Assembly: GCF_014652615.1 (NCBI RefSeq)
Contig: NZ_BMZD01000004.1
Span: 124,001-188,000, forward strand
Source: Novosphingobium arvoryzae
GTDB lineage: Bacteria; Pseudomonadota; Alphaproteobacteria; Sphingomonadales; Sphingomonadaceae
DNA length: 64,000 bases
Direction of reading: 5' to 3'
Both the position numbers and the translations under genes were made by a program. Shown here piece by piece: positions 1 through 7,980 of the stretch; position 1 is the stretch's first letter, and each line of letters opens with the position of its first letter. The notes under the pieces are model-generated. The model was not told where the DNA came from, did not search any database, and saw only the letters and a program-made list of their open reading frames with translations.

Positions 1-37
1 TCGCGACAAGCTGGGCTCGAAGCTGAAAGCGGCCTGA
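1..37 (+). CDS. C-terminal tail of an unidentified gene (partial)
   Basis: The first bases read in one frame as RDKLGSKLKAA followed by TGA at 35-37, which looks like the basic C-terminus of a plus-strand protein whose body lies left of the window. Eleven residues are too few to name a family. It converges on the minus-strand DUF1489 gene with a 10-base gap. It could be a chance open frame. Confidence 0.35.
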   Translation, partial: RDKLGSKLKAA

Positions 38-47
38 TCGCCGGCGT

Positions 48-461
48 CTAGACCAGTCCCAGCCGCGCCAGGTTGGCGGCGAGTTCGCCAGGCAGGACAT
101 CGCCCGCCGTCTCGCCATCGGCGAGGTCGCGCGGGGCATCGGCCTCGGTCAGGTAACGCCAGCCCTGATGGGCGCGCTTGGGCGAGGGGTGGACGTCGAT
201 CAGCCGGGCGGAAATGACGATGTGGGTGCGGCCGTTCTCCGCCTCCTCGAACCCCAGGATTTCCGACCGGGCGACCAGCTGGTGCTTGTAGATCCAGAAC
301 AGCGAGCCATTGGCCGAACCGTCACCGGGCACGATTTCGGCATGGCGCTTGGGCAGATAGCGGGTGGTCAGCCGCGCGATCTCGCCGCGTCCGGCAAACC
401 AGTCGTGCAGTTCTTCCAGCGATTGCGCGCCATAGGCGACTTTGGTGAGGTGCAGCGGCAT
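48..461 (-). CDS. DUF1489 family protein
   Basis: A 137-residue soluble protein beginning MPLHLTKVAYGAQS. The opening, the short aromatic core (FWIYKHQLVARSEILGF) and the length match the alphaproteobacterial DUF1489 family, whose function is not known. No signal peptide or membrane segment is visible. It starts 9 bases after the mgtE stop on the same strand, so it is probably the second gene of an mgtE operon. The family assignment rests on recognising the N-terminal pattern; a role in magnesium homeostasis would be a guess from position only. Confidence 0.75.
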   Translation of the reverse strand: MPLHLTKVAYGAQSLEELHDWFAGRGEIARLTTRYLPKRHAEIVPGDGSANGSLFWIYKHQLVARSEILGFEEAENGRTHIVISARLIDVHPSPKRAHQGWRYLTEADAPRDLADGETAGDVLPGELAANLARLGLV

Positions 462-470
462 GGGCCGGCC

Positions 471-1904
471 CTATCCCACCAGTCCTGATGCGACGGCAAG
501 ACCCAGGAACGCGAAAAAGCCCATCGAATCGGTAATCATCGTCACGAACACCGAACTGGCCACCGCCGGGTCCTGGCCCATGCGGTCCAGCGTGACCGGC
601 ACCAGCACGCCGGCCAGGCCCGCGGTGACGATGTTGGTCAGCACCGCCGCGCCGATCACCGCGCCCAGCAGCGGGCTGGCAAAGACCAGCGCCGTCGCCA
701 GCCCGATCAGCGTGGCGACCGTGCCGCCGTTCAGCATCGCGACGCGCAATTCGCGCCACAGGATGCGGCGGGTGTTGGCGCGGGTCAGCTGGTTGGTGGC
801 AAGAGCGCGCACCGCCACGGCCATCGTCTGCGTGCCCGCATTCCCCCCGATCGAGGCGACCATGGGGGACAGCGCCGCCAGCGCGACCAGCTTTTCGATC
901 GCGCCGCTGAAGCTGGAAATGATCGTCGCGCCCAGCAGCGCGGTCAGCAGGTTCGCGACCAGCCAGCGCACGCGGCTGACATAGCTGTCGCGGATCGGCT
1001 CGTTGACGTCGCCATCGCCCGCACCGGACAGCAGCAGCACGTCCTCGCCCGCTTCTTCCTGGATGATGTGGACGACGTCATCGACGGTGATCTGGCCGAC
1101 CAGCCGCCCGCTTTCATCGACGACAGCGGCGGAAATCAGTGCGTATTTCTGGAACCGCAGCGCGACTTCTTCCTGGTCCATGCTGACCGGGATCAGCGTC
1201 TGGTCGCGCTGCATCACGTCGGTCAGGCGGATCGCGCGGGGCGTGCGCAGGATCCAGCTGAGCGCGCAGGTGCCGACCGGGTGGTGGCGCGCGTCGACGA
1301 TGAACACTTCCCAGAACTCGTTGGCCAGCTCGTGGCTGTCGCGCAGGAAATCGATCAGGTCGCCCACGGTCATGTGTTCGGGCACGGCCACGAAATCGCG
1401 GCTCATCAACCGGCCGGCGGATTCTTCCGGGTAGGACAGCGCGCTTTCGATCGCGGCGCGGTCTTCCGGCTCCATCTCGGCCAGCACGGCCTGCTGGTCG
1501 CGCTCGTCGAGGTCCTCCAGCATCGCCACCGCGTCGTCGGTATCGAGCTGTTCGGCAATATCGGCGATGGCTTCGGCGGGCAGCGATTCGACCAGCAGCT
1601 CGCGCACGTGGTCGTTCAGCTCGGCAAACACCTCGCTGCCCATCAGGTCGTTGATCGCCTTGGCGAGCACCGGCCGTTCCTCGACCTCGATCAACTCGAA
1701 CAGGTCGGCGATGTCGGCAGGGTGGAGCGGCTCCACCAGCGCATAGACGGTTTCCTGGTCGTCCTCGGCCAGCGCATCCTGCACGCGGCGGACGAAGTCC
1801 TTTTTCAGGGTGTTCTCTTCGTCCAGACTATCGGATTCGCGCGGAAGTTCGGCCGCGTGTGCGGCATCGTCCAGCAGCGTGAGATCGCGATCCTCGACAG
1901 TCAT
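471..1904 (-). CDS. mgtE: Magnesium transporter MgtE
   Basis: A 477-residue inner-membrane Mg2+ channel. Residues about 35-155 form the acidic superhelical N domain, rich in Asp/Glu that senses cytosolic Mg2+. Two CBS domains follow (about 160-285, starting near GRLMSRDFVAVPEHMTV). The last 170 residues hold five membrane helices with the family signature SPMVASIGGNAGTQT. Length is normal for the family. In known MgtE the N and CBS domains close the pore when Mg2+ is plentiful. The start at 1904 gives the usual acidic leader. A DUF1489 gene follows at a 9-base gap. Confidence 0.95.
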   Translation of the reverse strand: MTVEDRDLTLLDDAAHAAELPRESDSLDEENTLKKDFVRRVQDALAEDDQETVYALVEPLHPADIADLFELIEVEERPVLAKAINDLMGSEVFAELNDHVRELLVESLPAEAIADIAEQLDTDDAVAMLEDLDERDQQAVLAEMEPEDRAAIESALSYPEESAGRLMSRDFVAVPEHMTVGDLIDFLRDSHELANEFWEVFIVDARHHPVGTCALSWILRTPRAIRLTDVMQRDQTLIPVSMDQEEVALRFQKYALISAAVVDESGRLVGQITVDDVVHIIQEEAGEDVLLLSGAGDGDVNEPIRDSYVSRVRWLVANLLTALLGATIISSFSGAIEKLVALAALSPMVASIGGNAGTQTMAVAVRALATNQLTRANTRRILWRELRVAMLNGGTVATLIGLATALVFASPLLGAVIGAAVLTNIVTAGLAGVLVPVTLDRMGQDPAVASSVFVTMITDSMGFFAFLGLAVASGLVG

Positions 1905-2015
1905 TGCGGCCGGTCTAGGCCGGTCGCGCGCAAAAGCAACCGGGCAGCGCTGTCAAAAGCGTGACTTTGTGGCGCGCGCGCTTATATCCCGCTGCAATTG
2001 CCACAGGAGATTGCA

Positions 2016-2468
2016 ATGGCTGACGAATACCTGACCCTTTCGCTCGACAGCGGCGGCGACGTGAAGATCAAGCTGCGCCCCGATCTGGCCCCCGGCCACG
2101 TCGCGCGCATCACCGAACTGGCGCGCGAAGGGTTCTATGACGGGGTGAAGTTTCACCGCGTGATCCCCGGCTTCATGGCGCAGGGCGGCTGCCCCAACGG
2201 CACCGGCATGGGCGGTTCCAGCAAGCCGGACCTCCAGGCCGAATTCAACAACGAACCCCACGTGCGCGGCGTGTGCTCGATGGCGCGCACCAGCTATCCG
2301 CACTCGGCCAACAGCCAGTTCTTCATCTGCTTCGATGACGCGACGTTCCTGGACCGCCAGTACACCGTCTGGGGCGTGGTCGAGGAAGGCATGGAATTCG
2401 TCGACGCGCTGCCGAAGGGCGAACCGCCGGCGAAGCCGGGCGTGATCCTGAAGGCGACGGTTTCGTAA
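2016..2468 (+). CDS. Cyclophilin-type peptidyl-prolyl isomerase (cytosolic)
   Basis: A 150-residue cis-trans prolyl isomerase. The cyclophilin signature KFHRVIPGFMAQGG with the catalytic Arg is present, as is the second active-site block SMARTSYPHSANSQFFICF, and the length suits a single-domain PpiB. No signal peptide is seen, so it should act in the cytosol. The start is set at ATG 2016 because AGGAGA lies at a proper distance; an in-frame TTG at 1998 would place that ribosome site inside the gene. It is divergent from mgtE and followed by a strong terminator. Confidence 0.93.
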   Translation: MADEYLTLSLDSGGDVKIKLRPDLAPGHVARITELAREGFYDGVKFHRVIPGFMAQGGCPNGTGMGGSSKPDLQAEFNNEPHVRGVCSMARTSYPHSANSQFFICFDDATFLDRQYTVWGVVEEGMEFVDALPKGEPPAKPGVILKATVS

Positions 2469-2496
2469 GCAGCCGGCCTCAGCGCTAACCCACAAG

Positions 2497-2525
2497 CCCC
2501 CTCATCCCGTGATGAGGGGGTTTTT
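2497..2525 (+). terminator. Rho-independent terminator after the cyclophilin gene
   Basis: A 9-bp perfect stem, CCCCCTCAT (2497-2505) with ATGAGGGGG (2512-2520), has a 6-base loop and is followed by TTTTTG. It lies 29 bases after the cyclophilin stop. The minus-strand side has no U-run, so it mainly serves the plus strand, though it also sits just beyond the stop of the convergent gene at 2532. Confidence 0.9.
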
Positions 2526-2531
2526 GTTTGC

Positions 2532-3224
2532 CTACGGCGCGGGCGGGATCGGCACCCGCCGCGCGGTGAGGATCTTCACGGGCTTGTCCAGCATCTGGCC
2601 TTTTAGCGGCCCTTCGCCCTTTTCCGGCGGGCGCGGGGCTTCCCAGATCTTCAGCGCGACATCCATGCCCGACACCACGTAACCGAACGCGGCGAACCCG
2701 GCTTGCAGGTCCGGGTTGTCGGACTTCGGATCGGCGTCCAGCCCTTCCAGGTCTGACACCAGGATCGAAAAATCGGCCATGGCCGTACCCGGCGCATGGC
2801 GCGCCATCGAAATCGCGCCGCGCTTGTGCAGGATGCCGGTCACGTTGGTCGGCTCGTGCGCGATGGGTTTGAGCACTTTCAGCGGATTGGATTGCAGCCC
2901 GCCCTGAATGAGGCCGTTGGGCGGGGCGCCCCACGGCAGGTGCATCGCCCGGTAGAACACCGCGCCATCGAACTTCTTCAGATCGACATAGCGCACGAAA
3001 TTGGCGGTTGTGATCGGCGCGCGCTTGTGATCGAGGTCCAGCTCGATCGTGCCCAGTTCGGTCACCAGCGCCACGCGCACGGTATCGGGCAGGGGCAGCG
3101 GAGCGGGGGCAGGCGCGGCGGGGCGCGGCTTGGCGGCGACGGCGCGGGGCTTGGCCTTGGGCGGAGTGGCGGCTGCCAGCACGAGCAGCGCGGGGATGGC
3201 GAGCAGGGCGAATCGGCGGTCCAT
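2532..3224 (-). CDS. Secreted cyclophilin-like peptidyl-prolyl isomerase with altered active site
   Basis: A 230-residue protein. The start at 3224 gives a signal peptide (MDRRFALLAIPALLVLAAA) followed by an Ala/Pro/Lys linker to about residue 45, then a cyclophilin domain (VTELGTIELDLDHKRAP, FYRAMHL). The Arg of the FHR-type motif is kept, but the usual SQFFI block reads MADFSILV, so the Gln contact is lost. It is probably a periplasmic folding helper with reduced or altered isomerase activity; that is inference. An upstream in-frame start at 3299 would bury the signal peptide and is less likely. It converges on the cytosolic cyclophilin. Confidence 0.82.
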   Translation of the reverse strand: MDRRFALLAIPALLVLAAATPPKAKPRAVAAKPRPAAPAPAPLPLPDTVRVALVTELGTIELDLDHKRAPITTANFVRYVDLKKFDGAVFYRAMHLPWGAPPNGLIQGGLQSNPLKVLKPIAHEPTNVTGILHKRGAISMARHAPGTAMADFSILVSDLEGLDADPKSDNPDLQAGFAAFGYVVSGMDVALKIWEAPRPPEKGEGPLKGQMLDKPVKILTARRVPIPPAP

Positions 3225-3287
3225 GGCGGCATTATGTCGCGCGCTCGTCTGAACGCCACCTGCCAGAGAGTCACAATCGTAGCCGTG

Positions 3288-3308
3288 GCCCCGGATCAAG
3301 TCCGGGGC
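3288..3308. repeat. Dispersed palindromic repeat, copy 1
   Basis: GCCCCGGA and TCCGGGGC flank TCAAG in the gap between two minus-strand genes. The same core recurs at 24609-24637 with TCAGG in the middle. GC-rich palindromes of this form are common intergenic repeats in sphingomonads, as I recall. Function unknown; a REP-like element or mRNA 3'-end stabiliser is possible. Confidence 0.6.
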
Positions 3309-3329
3309 GACGGCAAAAGGAACGAGCGG

Positions 3330-4214
3330 CTAGAGCGCCGCCTTCACCAGCCAGTCGTGGAAAATCCGCACCGCGCGCACTTCCAGCGCGTGCGGGCGGC
3401 AGATGAACCAGTACGAATAGGGGCTTTCCACTTCGACATCGAACAGCTTGGCCAGACGCGTGTCATGGCTGCGGTTGAAGTGGTCATCGTGCATGATCGC
3501 GATGCCCAGCCCGTTGGCGGCGGCTTCGAGGATCAGCTGGCCCGAATCGTAATGGTCGATCGCGGCTGGTTCCAGGTTTTCCATCCCCAGCGCCTTTTTC
3601 CACGCGGTGAAGCTGGCGGGCAGCTCGGTGTGGATCAGGAACGTCTGGCGCGAAAGGGCGGCGGCATCGGGGTTCTGGCCGATTTCCTCGGCCAGCGCGC
3701 GCGAGGTGAAGGCATAGACCCGGTTGTGATCCAGCCGCACCGCATGGAACGCGGGGTCGGGCTTCTTCGCCAGGATGATCGCCGCGTCCAGCGTATCGCC
3801 AACGCGCTGTTCCAGGTGCGGGCTGGTATCGAAATCGATGTGCAGGCGCGGGTGCTGCTTGCGCAGTTCCGGCAGGCGCGGGAACAGGCGCTGCGATCCG
3901 AACAGCGGCAGGATGCCCAAGTGCAGGCGCATGACCTTGCTGTCCTCGATCTGCCCTTCGACAGCGGCGGCCAGTTCATCGAACTTGGGGCTGACCGCCT
4001 CGTAAAAGGCGGTGCCATCGTCGGTCAGCTTCATCGCCTGGTGCTGGCGCGTGAACAGCCGCTTGCCGATGAAATCCTCCAGCGCGGCAACCCGGCGCGA
4101 CAGCGCGCTGGGCGACAGGCCCAGTTCGTCGGCGGCAGCGCGGGCGCTGCCCAGCCGGACGATCCGCACGAAGGCTTCGATCGCGCGGAGGGGAGGAAGG
4201 CGGCGGATGGCCAA
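3330..4214 (-). CDS. LysR-family transcriptional regulator (GcvA-like)
   Basis: A 294-residue DNA-binding regulator. Residues about 6-65 are a LysR winged helix-turn-helix (PPLRAIEAFVRIVRLGSARAA, then LSPSALSRRVAALEDF), followed by an effector-binding domain of two periplasmic-binding-protein-like lobes. The opening RLPPLRAIEAF resembles GcvA-type regulators. It begins 5 bases after the corC stop on the same strand, so it is read as the distal gene of the miaB-phoH-ybeY-corC operon and not from a divergent promoter. The target genes and ligand cannot be read from the sequence. Confidence 0.88.
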   Translation of the reverse strand: MAIRRLPPLRAIEAFVRIVRLGSARAAADELGLSPSALSRRVAALEDFIGKRLFTRQHQAMKLTDDGTAFYEAVSPKFDELAAAVEGQIEDSKVMRLHLGILPLFGSQRLFPRLPELRKQHPRLHIDFDTSPHLEQRVGDTLDAAIILAKKPDPAFHAVRLDHNRVYAFTSRALAEEIGQNPDAAALSRQTFLIHTELPASFTAWKKALGMENLEPAAIDHYDSGQLILEAAANGLGIAIMHDDHFNRSHDTRLAKLFDVEVESPYSYWFICRPHALEVRAVRIFHDWLVKAAL

Positions 4215-4219
4215 GGCGA

Positions 4220-5134
4220 TTACTCTTCGGGGGCGTCCTGGGGAGTCGGCGGGTGCAGGCGCAAACGGGTAACGTGTTTTTCGTTGCCCGCAATCACTTC
4301 CAGCTTCCAGCCGCTGTCATGGTCCAGAATTGCCCCGACCGGCGGAACCGCTTCGGCCAACAGGAATGCCAGGCCGCCCAGCGTATCGACGTCTTCCTCG
4401 ACCTCGCCCAGCCGCGGATCGACCGTCGCGCCGACTTCTTCCAGTTCGACGCGGGCATCGGCCTCCCACATTCCGCCGTCCAGCGGGACCAGCAGGACTT
4501 CGGGTGCATCGTCGTGCTCGTCCTCGATCTCGCCGACGATTTCCTCGACCAGATCCTCGATCGTGATGATCCCGTCGGTGCCGGAATACTCGTCGATCAC
4601 CACGGCCAGGTGGACGCGGCTGGCGCGCATGTCGGCCAGCACGTCCAGCGCGCCGCGCGCCTGCGGCACGAACAGTGGCTGGCGCAGCAGGGTGGCCCAG
4701 TCCTTCGGCGGGGCCTTGCCCGTGGCGAGGTAGGGGAAGATGTCCTTGATCAGGACCATCCCGACGATCTCGTCCAGCGTCTCGCGATAGACGGGCATGC
4801 GGGAATGGCCGTGCTGGGCAAAGGCGGCGACCATTTCGTCCCAGCTCGCGGTTTCGGGCAGCGCGATGATCTCGCCACGCGGAATCGCGACGTCGTCGGC
4901 GTCGTTCTCGCTGAAATGCAGCAGGTTGCGCAGCATTTGCCGTTCCAGCGGGGACAGGTCGCCCGCGGCCGTTCGGCCGTTGGCGTCGTCCTCATGCTCG
5001 TCGATGGCTTCTTCCAGCTGCGCGCGGAGGGATTGGTCGGCCTCGGGCGTGCCGATGAACTTGCGGACCATGCGCCACAACGAGCGCCTACTGTCCGGTT
5101 CTCCAGAATGAGGTTCGGGCATTGCCCAGGACAT
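4220..5134 (-). CDS. corC: CorC/HlyC-type CBS-domain protein
   Basis: A 304-residue protein of the hemolysin/CorC family. It has a linker, two CBS domains (about 75-200, including VAIPRGEIIALPETASWDEM and VHLAVVIDEYSGTDGIITIE), and a C-terminal CorC_HlyC transporter-associated domain with the VDTLGGLAFLLAE block. There is no DUF21 membrane domain, so it is the short soluble form, as in other proteobacterial ybeY-corC operons. It is linked to magnesium/cobalt efflux or membrane integrity in the family. The start may be ATG 5134 or 5122. It lies 12 bases after ybeY and 5 before a LysR gene. Confidence 0.9.
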   Translation of the reverse strand: MSWAMPEPHSGEPDSRRSLWRMVRKFIGTPEADQSLRAQLEEAIDEHEDDANGRTAAGDLSPLERQMLRNLLHFSENDADDVAIPRGEIIALPETASWDEMVAAFAQHGHSRMPVYRETLDEIVGMVLIKDIFPYLATGKAPPKDWATLLRQPLFVPQARGALDVLADMRASRVHLAVVIDEYSGTDGIITIEDLVEEIVGEIEDEHDDAPEVLLVPLDGGMWEADARVELEEVGATVDPRLGEVEEDVDTLGGLAFLLAEAVPPVGAILDHDSGWKLEVIAGNEKHVTRLRLHPPTPQDAPEE

Positions 5135-5146
5135 TTCCTTGTTGCT

Positions 5147-5647
5147 TCAGTGGTCCCCATATGGGTCGGCAATGCCCATCAGGGCAAGCGCCTTTATTTC
5201 CAGCTGTTCCATTATCCGGGCATCGTCGGCGGAAATCTCGTGGTCGTGCCCGGCCAGGTGGAGCAGGCCGTGGACGATCAGGTGCGCGGCGTGATGGTCC
5301 AGCGGCAGGCCCTTTTCCGCCGCTTCGCGCGCGCAGGTTTCCAGCGCCAGGGCAATGTCGCCCAGCAGTTCCGGCGGGCCGGCGGGGGGCAGGTCCAGCA
5401 GGTCGTCGCGCTCCAGCATGGGGAACGACAGCACGTTGGTCGGCTTGTCCTTGCCGCGCCATTCGCGATTCAGCACGTGGACTTCGGCATCGTCGGCAAA
5501 CAGCAGGCTGGCCGTCAGGCGCGGGTTGGCGAGTTCCGGGGCCACCGTCGCCAGCGCGGCGGCGGCACGGTGGGCCAGGTCCTCCCAGTCGGGAGCGGCG
5601 GGCCAGTCGGCCTCGATGGCGATATCAAGCAGCAGGGTCTGGGTCAT
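5147..5647 (-). CDS. ybeY: Endoribonuclease YbeY (rRNA maturation factor)
   Basis: A 166-residue zinc-dependent single-strand endoribonuclease acting in 16S rRNA 3'-end maturation and ribosome quality control. The signature HLIVHGLLHLAGHDHE carries the three zinc-binding His of the H-x3-H-x5-H motif, and the upstream block NREWRGKDKPTNVLSFP is typical. Length is normal. It lies between a CaCA antiporter (3-base gap) and corC (12-base gap). YbeY, PhoH and CorC are encoded together in many proteobacteria, which supports the call. Confidence 0.96.
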   Translation of the reverse strand: MTQTLLLDIAIEADWPAAPDWEDLAHRAAAALATVAPELANPRLTASLLFADDAEVHVLNREWRGKDKPTNVLSFPMLERDDLLDLPPAGPPELLGDIALALETCAREAAEKGLPLDHHAAHLIVHGLLHLAGHDHEISADDARIMEQLEIKALALMGIADPYGDH

Positions 5648-5650
5648 GGA

Positions 5651-6694
5651 TCAGGGCACCAGCGTGGTGAACAGGAATGTCGCCATCAGCACCAGGTGCA
5701 GCACGCCCTGCACCACGGTGGTCCGCCCGGTGCCCAGCGAGAGCGAGGCGACGAACAGCGTCAGGATCAGCAGCACGGTGGAAATCTGCGACAGGCCCAG
5801 CGCCAGCTTCAGGTCGAGCCACATGGCCACCACGGTGACAGCCGGAATGGTCAGCCCGATGGTCGCCAGTGCCGAACCGAGCGCGAGGTTGAGGCTGGTC
5901 TGCAAATGGTTGCGCCGCGCCGCGCGCCAGGCGGCAAGCCCTTCTGGCAGCAGCACCAGCGCGGCGATGATGATTCCGACCACCGCGCGCGGCGCGCCGG
6001 CGGCGGCAACGGCACTGGTGATCAGCGGCGAAAGCGCCTTGGCCAGCAGCACCACCGCGATCAGCGCGATCACCAGCAGCGCGCCGCTGGCCAGCGCCGT
6101 GCCGCGCGCCAAGGGCGGAAACTGTTCGGCCAGGGCGCTGCGCTCATCCTCCACATCGGGGTGCAGGAAATATTCGCGGTGGCGCACCGTCTGCGCGACG
6201 ACGAACGTGGCATAGATGATCAGCGAGATCGTCGCCACGAACAGCAGTTGCGCGGGCGAATAATAGGGGCCGGACATGCTGGTGGTGAAATTGGGCAGGA
6301 CCAGCGTCAGGATCGACAGCACCGCCAGCATCGCGAGGCCCGCGCTTACGCCATAGCGGGTGAATTGCTGTTCGTGATGCTTGCTGCCGCCCGCCAGCAG
6401 GCACAGGCCGACGATCCCGTTCAGCACGATCATCAGTGCGGCAAACACCGTGTCGCGGGCCAGCGCGGCCTCGCCGGGGCCATCGGCCAGCATCAGCGAG
6501 ATGATCAGCGCCGTTTCGATCACTGTCACCGCCACGGCCAGCAGCAGCGTGCCGAACGGCTCGCCCACCTGGTGGGCGATCGCCTCGGCATGATGGACCC
6601 CGGCCAGCACCGCCCCGATCAGGATCGTCGCAACCAGTGCGCCCAGCCACACGGACGCGGACGGATCGAGCAGCAGGGCCGCCAGCCCCAGCAA
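5651..6694 (-). CDS. CaCA-family Ca2+(Na+/K+)/H+ antiporter, ChaA-like
   Basis: At least 347 residues, almost wholly hydrophobic, with about ten membrane helices. The duplicated alpha repeats of cation/proton antiporters are visible: GEPFGTLLLAVAVTVIETAL in the first half and ALVLLPEGLAAWRAARRN with a later Asn/Gly-rich segment in the second. The glutamate in each repeat is the expected exchange site. The start is uncertain: the first usable codon is TTG at 6694, yet the frame stays open upstream with PRWTIAAPLLG-like sequence that resembles family N-termini but has no ATG or GTG. It is inserted between phoH and ybeY, 3 bases before ybeY. Confidence 0.85.
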   Translation of the reverse strand: MLGLAALLLDPSASVWLGALVATILIGAVLAGVHHAEAIAHQVGEPFGTLLLAVAVTVIETALIISLMLADGPGEAALARDTVFAALMIVLNGIVGLCLLAGGSKHHEQQFTRYGVSAGLAMLAVLSILTLVLPNFTTSMSGPYYSPAQLLFVATISLIIYATFVVAQTVRHREYFLHPDVEDERSALAEQFPPLARGTALASGALLVIALIAVVLLAKALSPLITSAVAAAGAPRAVVGIIIAALVLLPEGLAAWRAARRNHLQTSLNLALGSALATIGLTIPAVTVVAMWLDLKLALGLSQISTVLLILTLFVASLSLGTGRTTVVQGVLHLVLMATFLFTTLVP

Positions 6695-6832
6695 CGGCGC
6701 GGCGATGGTCCAGCGCGGAATGCGGTGCGGCGCGGCAGGCGGGGATGCGGGCGATGATGCGGGCGCGATAAGGGGCCTCCGGGGTCGGTTCAGTCCCGTA
6801 TATAGGAACCCCGCGCCCGATTTCGAGTCAGG

Positions 6833-7867
6833 TCAGCTGCCCGGTCCCTCATAGGCCTCGACGATCCGGCCCACGATCGGGTGGCGCACCACGTCGGCCA
6901 CGGTAAAGCGGGTCACGGCGATGCCTTCGACCCCCTCCAGCCGTCCCACCGCGTCGTTCAGCCCGCTCATCGCGGGGCCGCCGGGAATGTCGACCTGCTT
7001 GGGGTCGCCGCAAATCACCATCCGGCTGTTCATGCCGAAGCGGGTCAGGAACATCTTCATCTGTTCGCGGGTGGTGTTCTGCGCCTCGTCCAGGATCACG
7101 AAGGCATCGGCCAGCGTGCGGCCGCGCATGAAGGCGATCGGCGCGATCTCGATCTCGCCGCTGGCGATGCGCCGCTCCACCTGTTCGGGCGGCATGCAAT
7201 CGTAGAGCGCATCATAGAGCGGGCGGAGATAGGGATCGACCTTCTCCTTCATGTCGCCGGGCAGAAAGCCCAGCCGCTCCCCGGCTTCGACCGCCGGGCG
7301 CGACAGGATCAGGCGCTGGACGCTGCCGGTGATCAGCTGGCTGACCGCCTGCGCCACCGCGACATAGGTCTTGCCGGTGCCAGCCGGCCCCAGCGCGAAG
7401 ATCACGTCCTTGCTGGCCAGCGCGCGCATGTATTCCACTTGCGTGGCGCTGCGCGGAACGATGGTTTTCTTGCGGGTGCGGATCATCACCGACGGCGTGT
7501 CCTGCCCGCCCGAAACGATCCCTTCCAGGGTCGGTTCGGCCGACATCGTGATCAGCGATTCGACTGTCCCGGCATCCAGTTCATGCCCCTGCATCAGCCG
7601 CTGGTGCATCCCTTTCAGCACATCGCGCGCGCGGGCGACGGCGTCTTCGGGGCCTTCGATCTGCACCCGGTTGCCGCGCGCGGCAATATACACGCCCAGC
7701 CGGTTCTCGATCATGACGAGGTTGGCATCGAACTGTCCGAACAGCGCCCCCAGGATGGTCGCTTCCTCGAACTCGACCTCCGTCCGGGCGCGCGAGGATT
7801 GCGCGCGGGGGGAGAGGTCGCTGCGGGTATGCGCCGGTTCATGGGCGCGGACAGGTTTGCGGGCCAT
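6833..7867 (-). CDS. phoH: PhoH family ATPase
   Basis: A 344-residue cytosolic P-loop ATPase. An N-terminal RNA-binding-like segment (residues about 40-110) precedes the ATPase core with Walker A ALGPAGTGKTYVAVAQA and Walker B AFVILDEAQNTT, and the RLGFLPGDMKEKVDPYLRP block of PhoH. Family members are implicated in RNA metabolism and ribosome maturation along with YbeY, its operon neighbour. It is 113 bases downstream of miaB and 138 bases upstream of the antiporter gene. The ATG at 7867 follows a GAAAGGAG ribosome site. Confidence 0.94.
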   Translation of the reverse strand: MARKPVRAHEPAHTRSDLSPRAQSSRARTEVEFEEATILGALFGQFDANLVMIENRLGVYIAARGNRVQIEGPEDAVARARDVLKGMHQRLMQGHELDAGTVESLITMSAEPTLEGIVSGGQDTPSVMIRTRKKTIVPRSATQVEYMRALASKDVIFALGPAGTGKTYVAVAQAVSQLITGSVQRLILSRPAVEAGERLGFLPGDMKEKVDPYLRPLYDALYDCMPPEQVERRIASGEIEIAPIAFMRGRTLADAFVILDEAQNTTREQMKMFLTRFGMNSRMVICGDPKQVDIPGGPAMSGLNDAVGRLEGVEGIAVTRFTVADVVRHPIVGRIVEAYEGPGS

Positions 7868-7980
7868 GCGCTCCTTTCAAGGGGGCCGAACGCGGCCCCG
7901 ATTCGGAAGATAGGCGCCCTTGGTGCGGGCGCAAGCTGGGGGCGGGCGCGCAGCGGTGGATATTTCCGCGGCTCAGCCGA

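Noticed and set aside
4253..6757. An 834-codon open frame on the plus strand, antisense to corC, ybeY and the antiporter
   Set aside because: Rich in His, Gln and Arg with no domain, and fully covered by three well-supported minus-strand genes. Long antisense frames are expected in GC-rich DNA.
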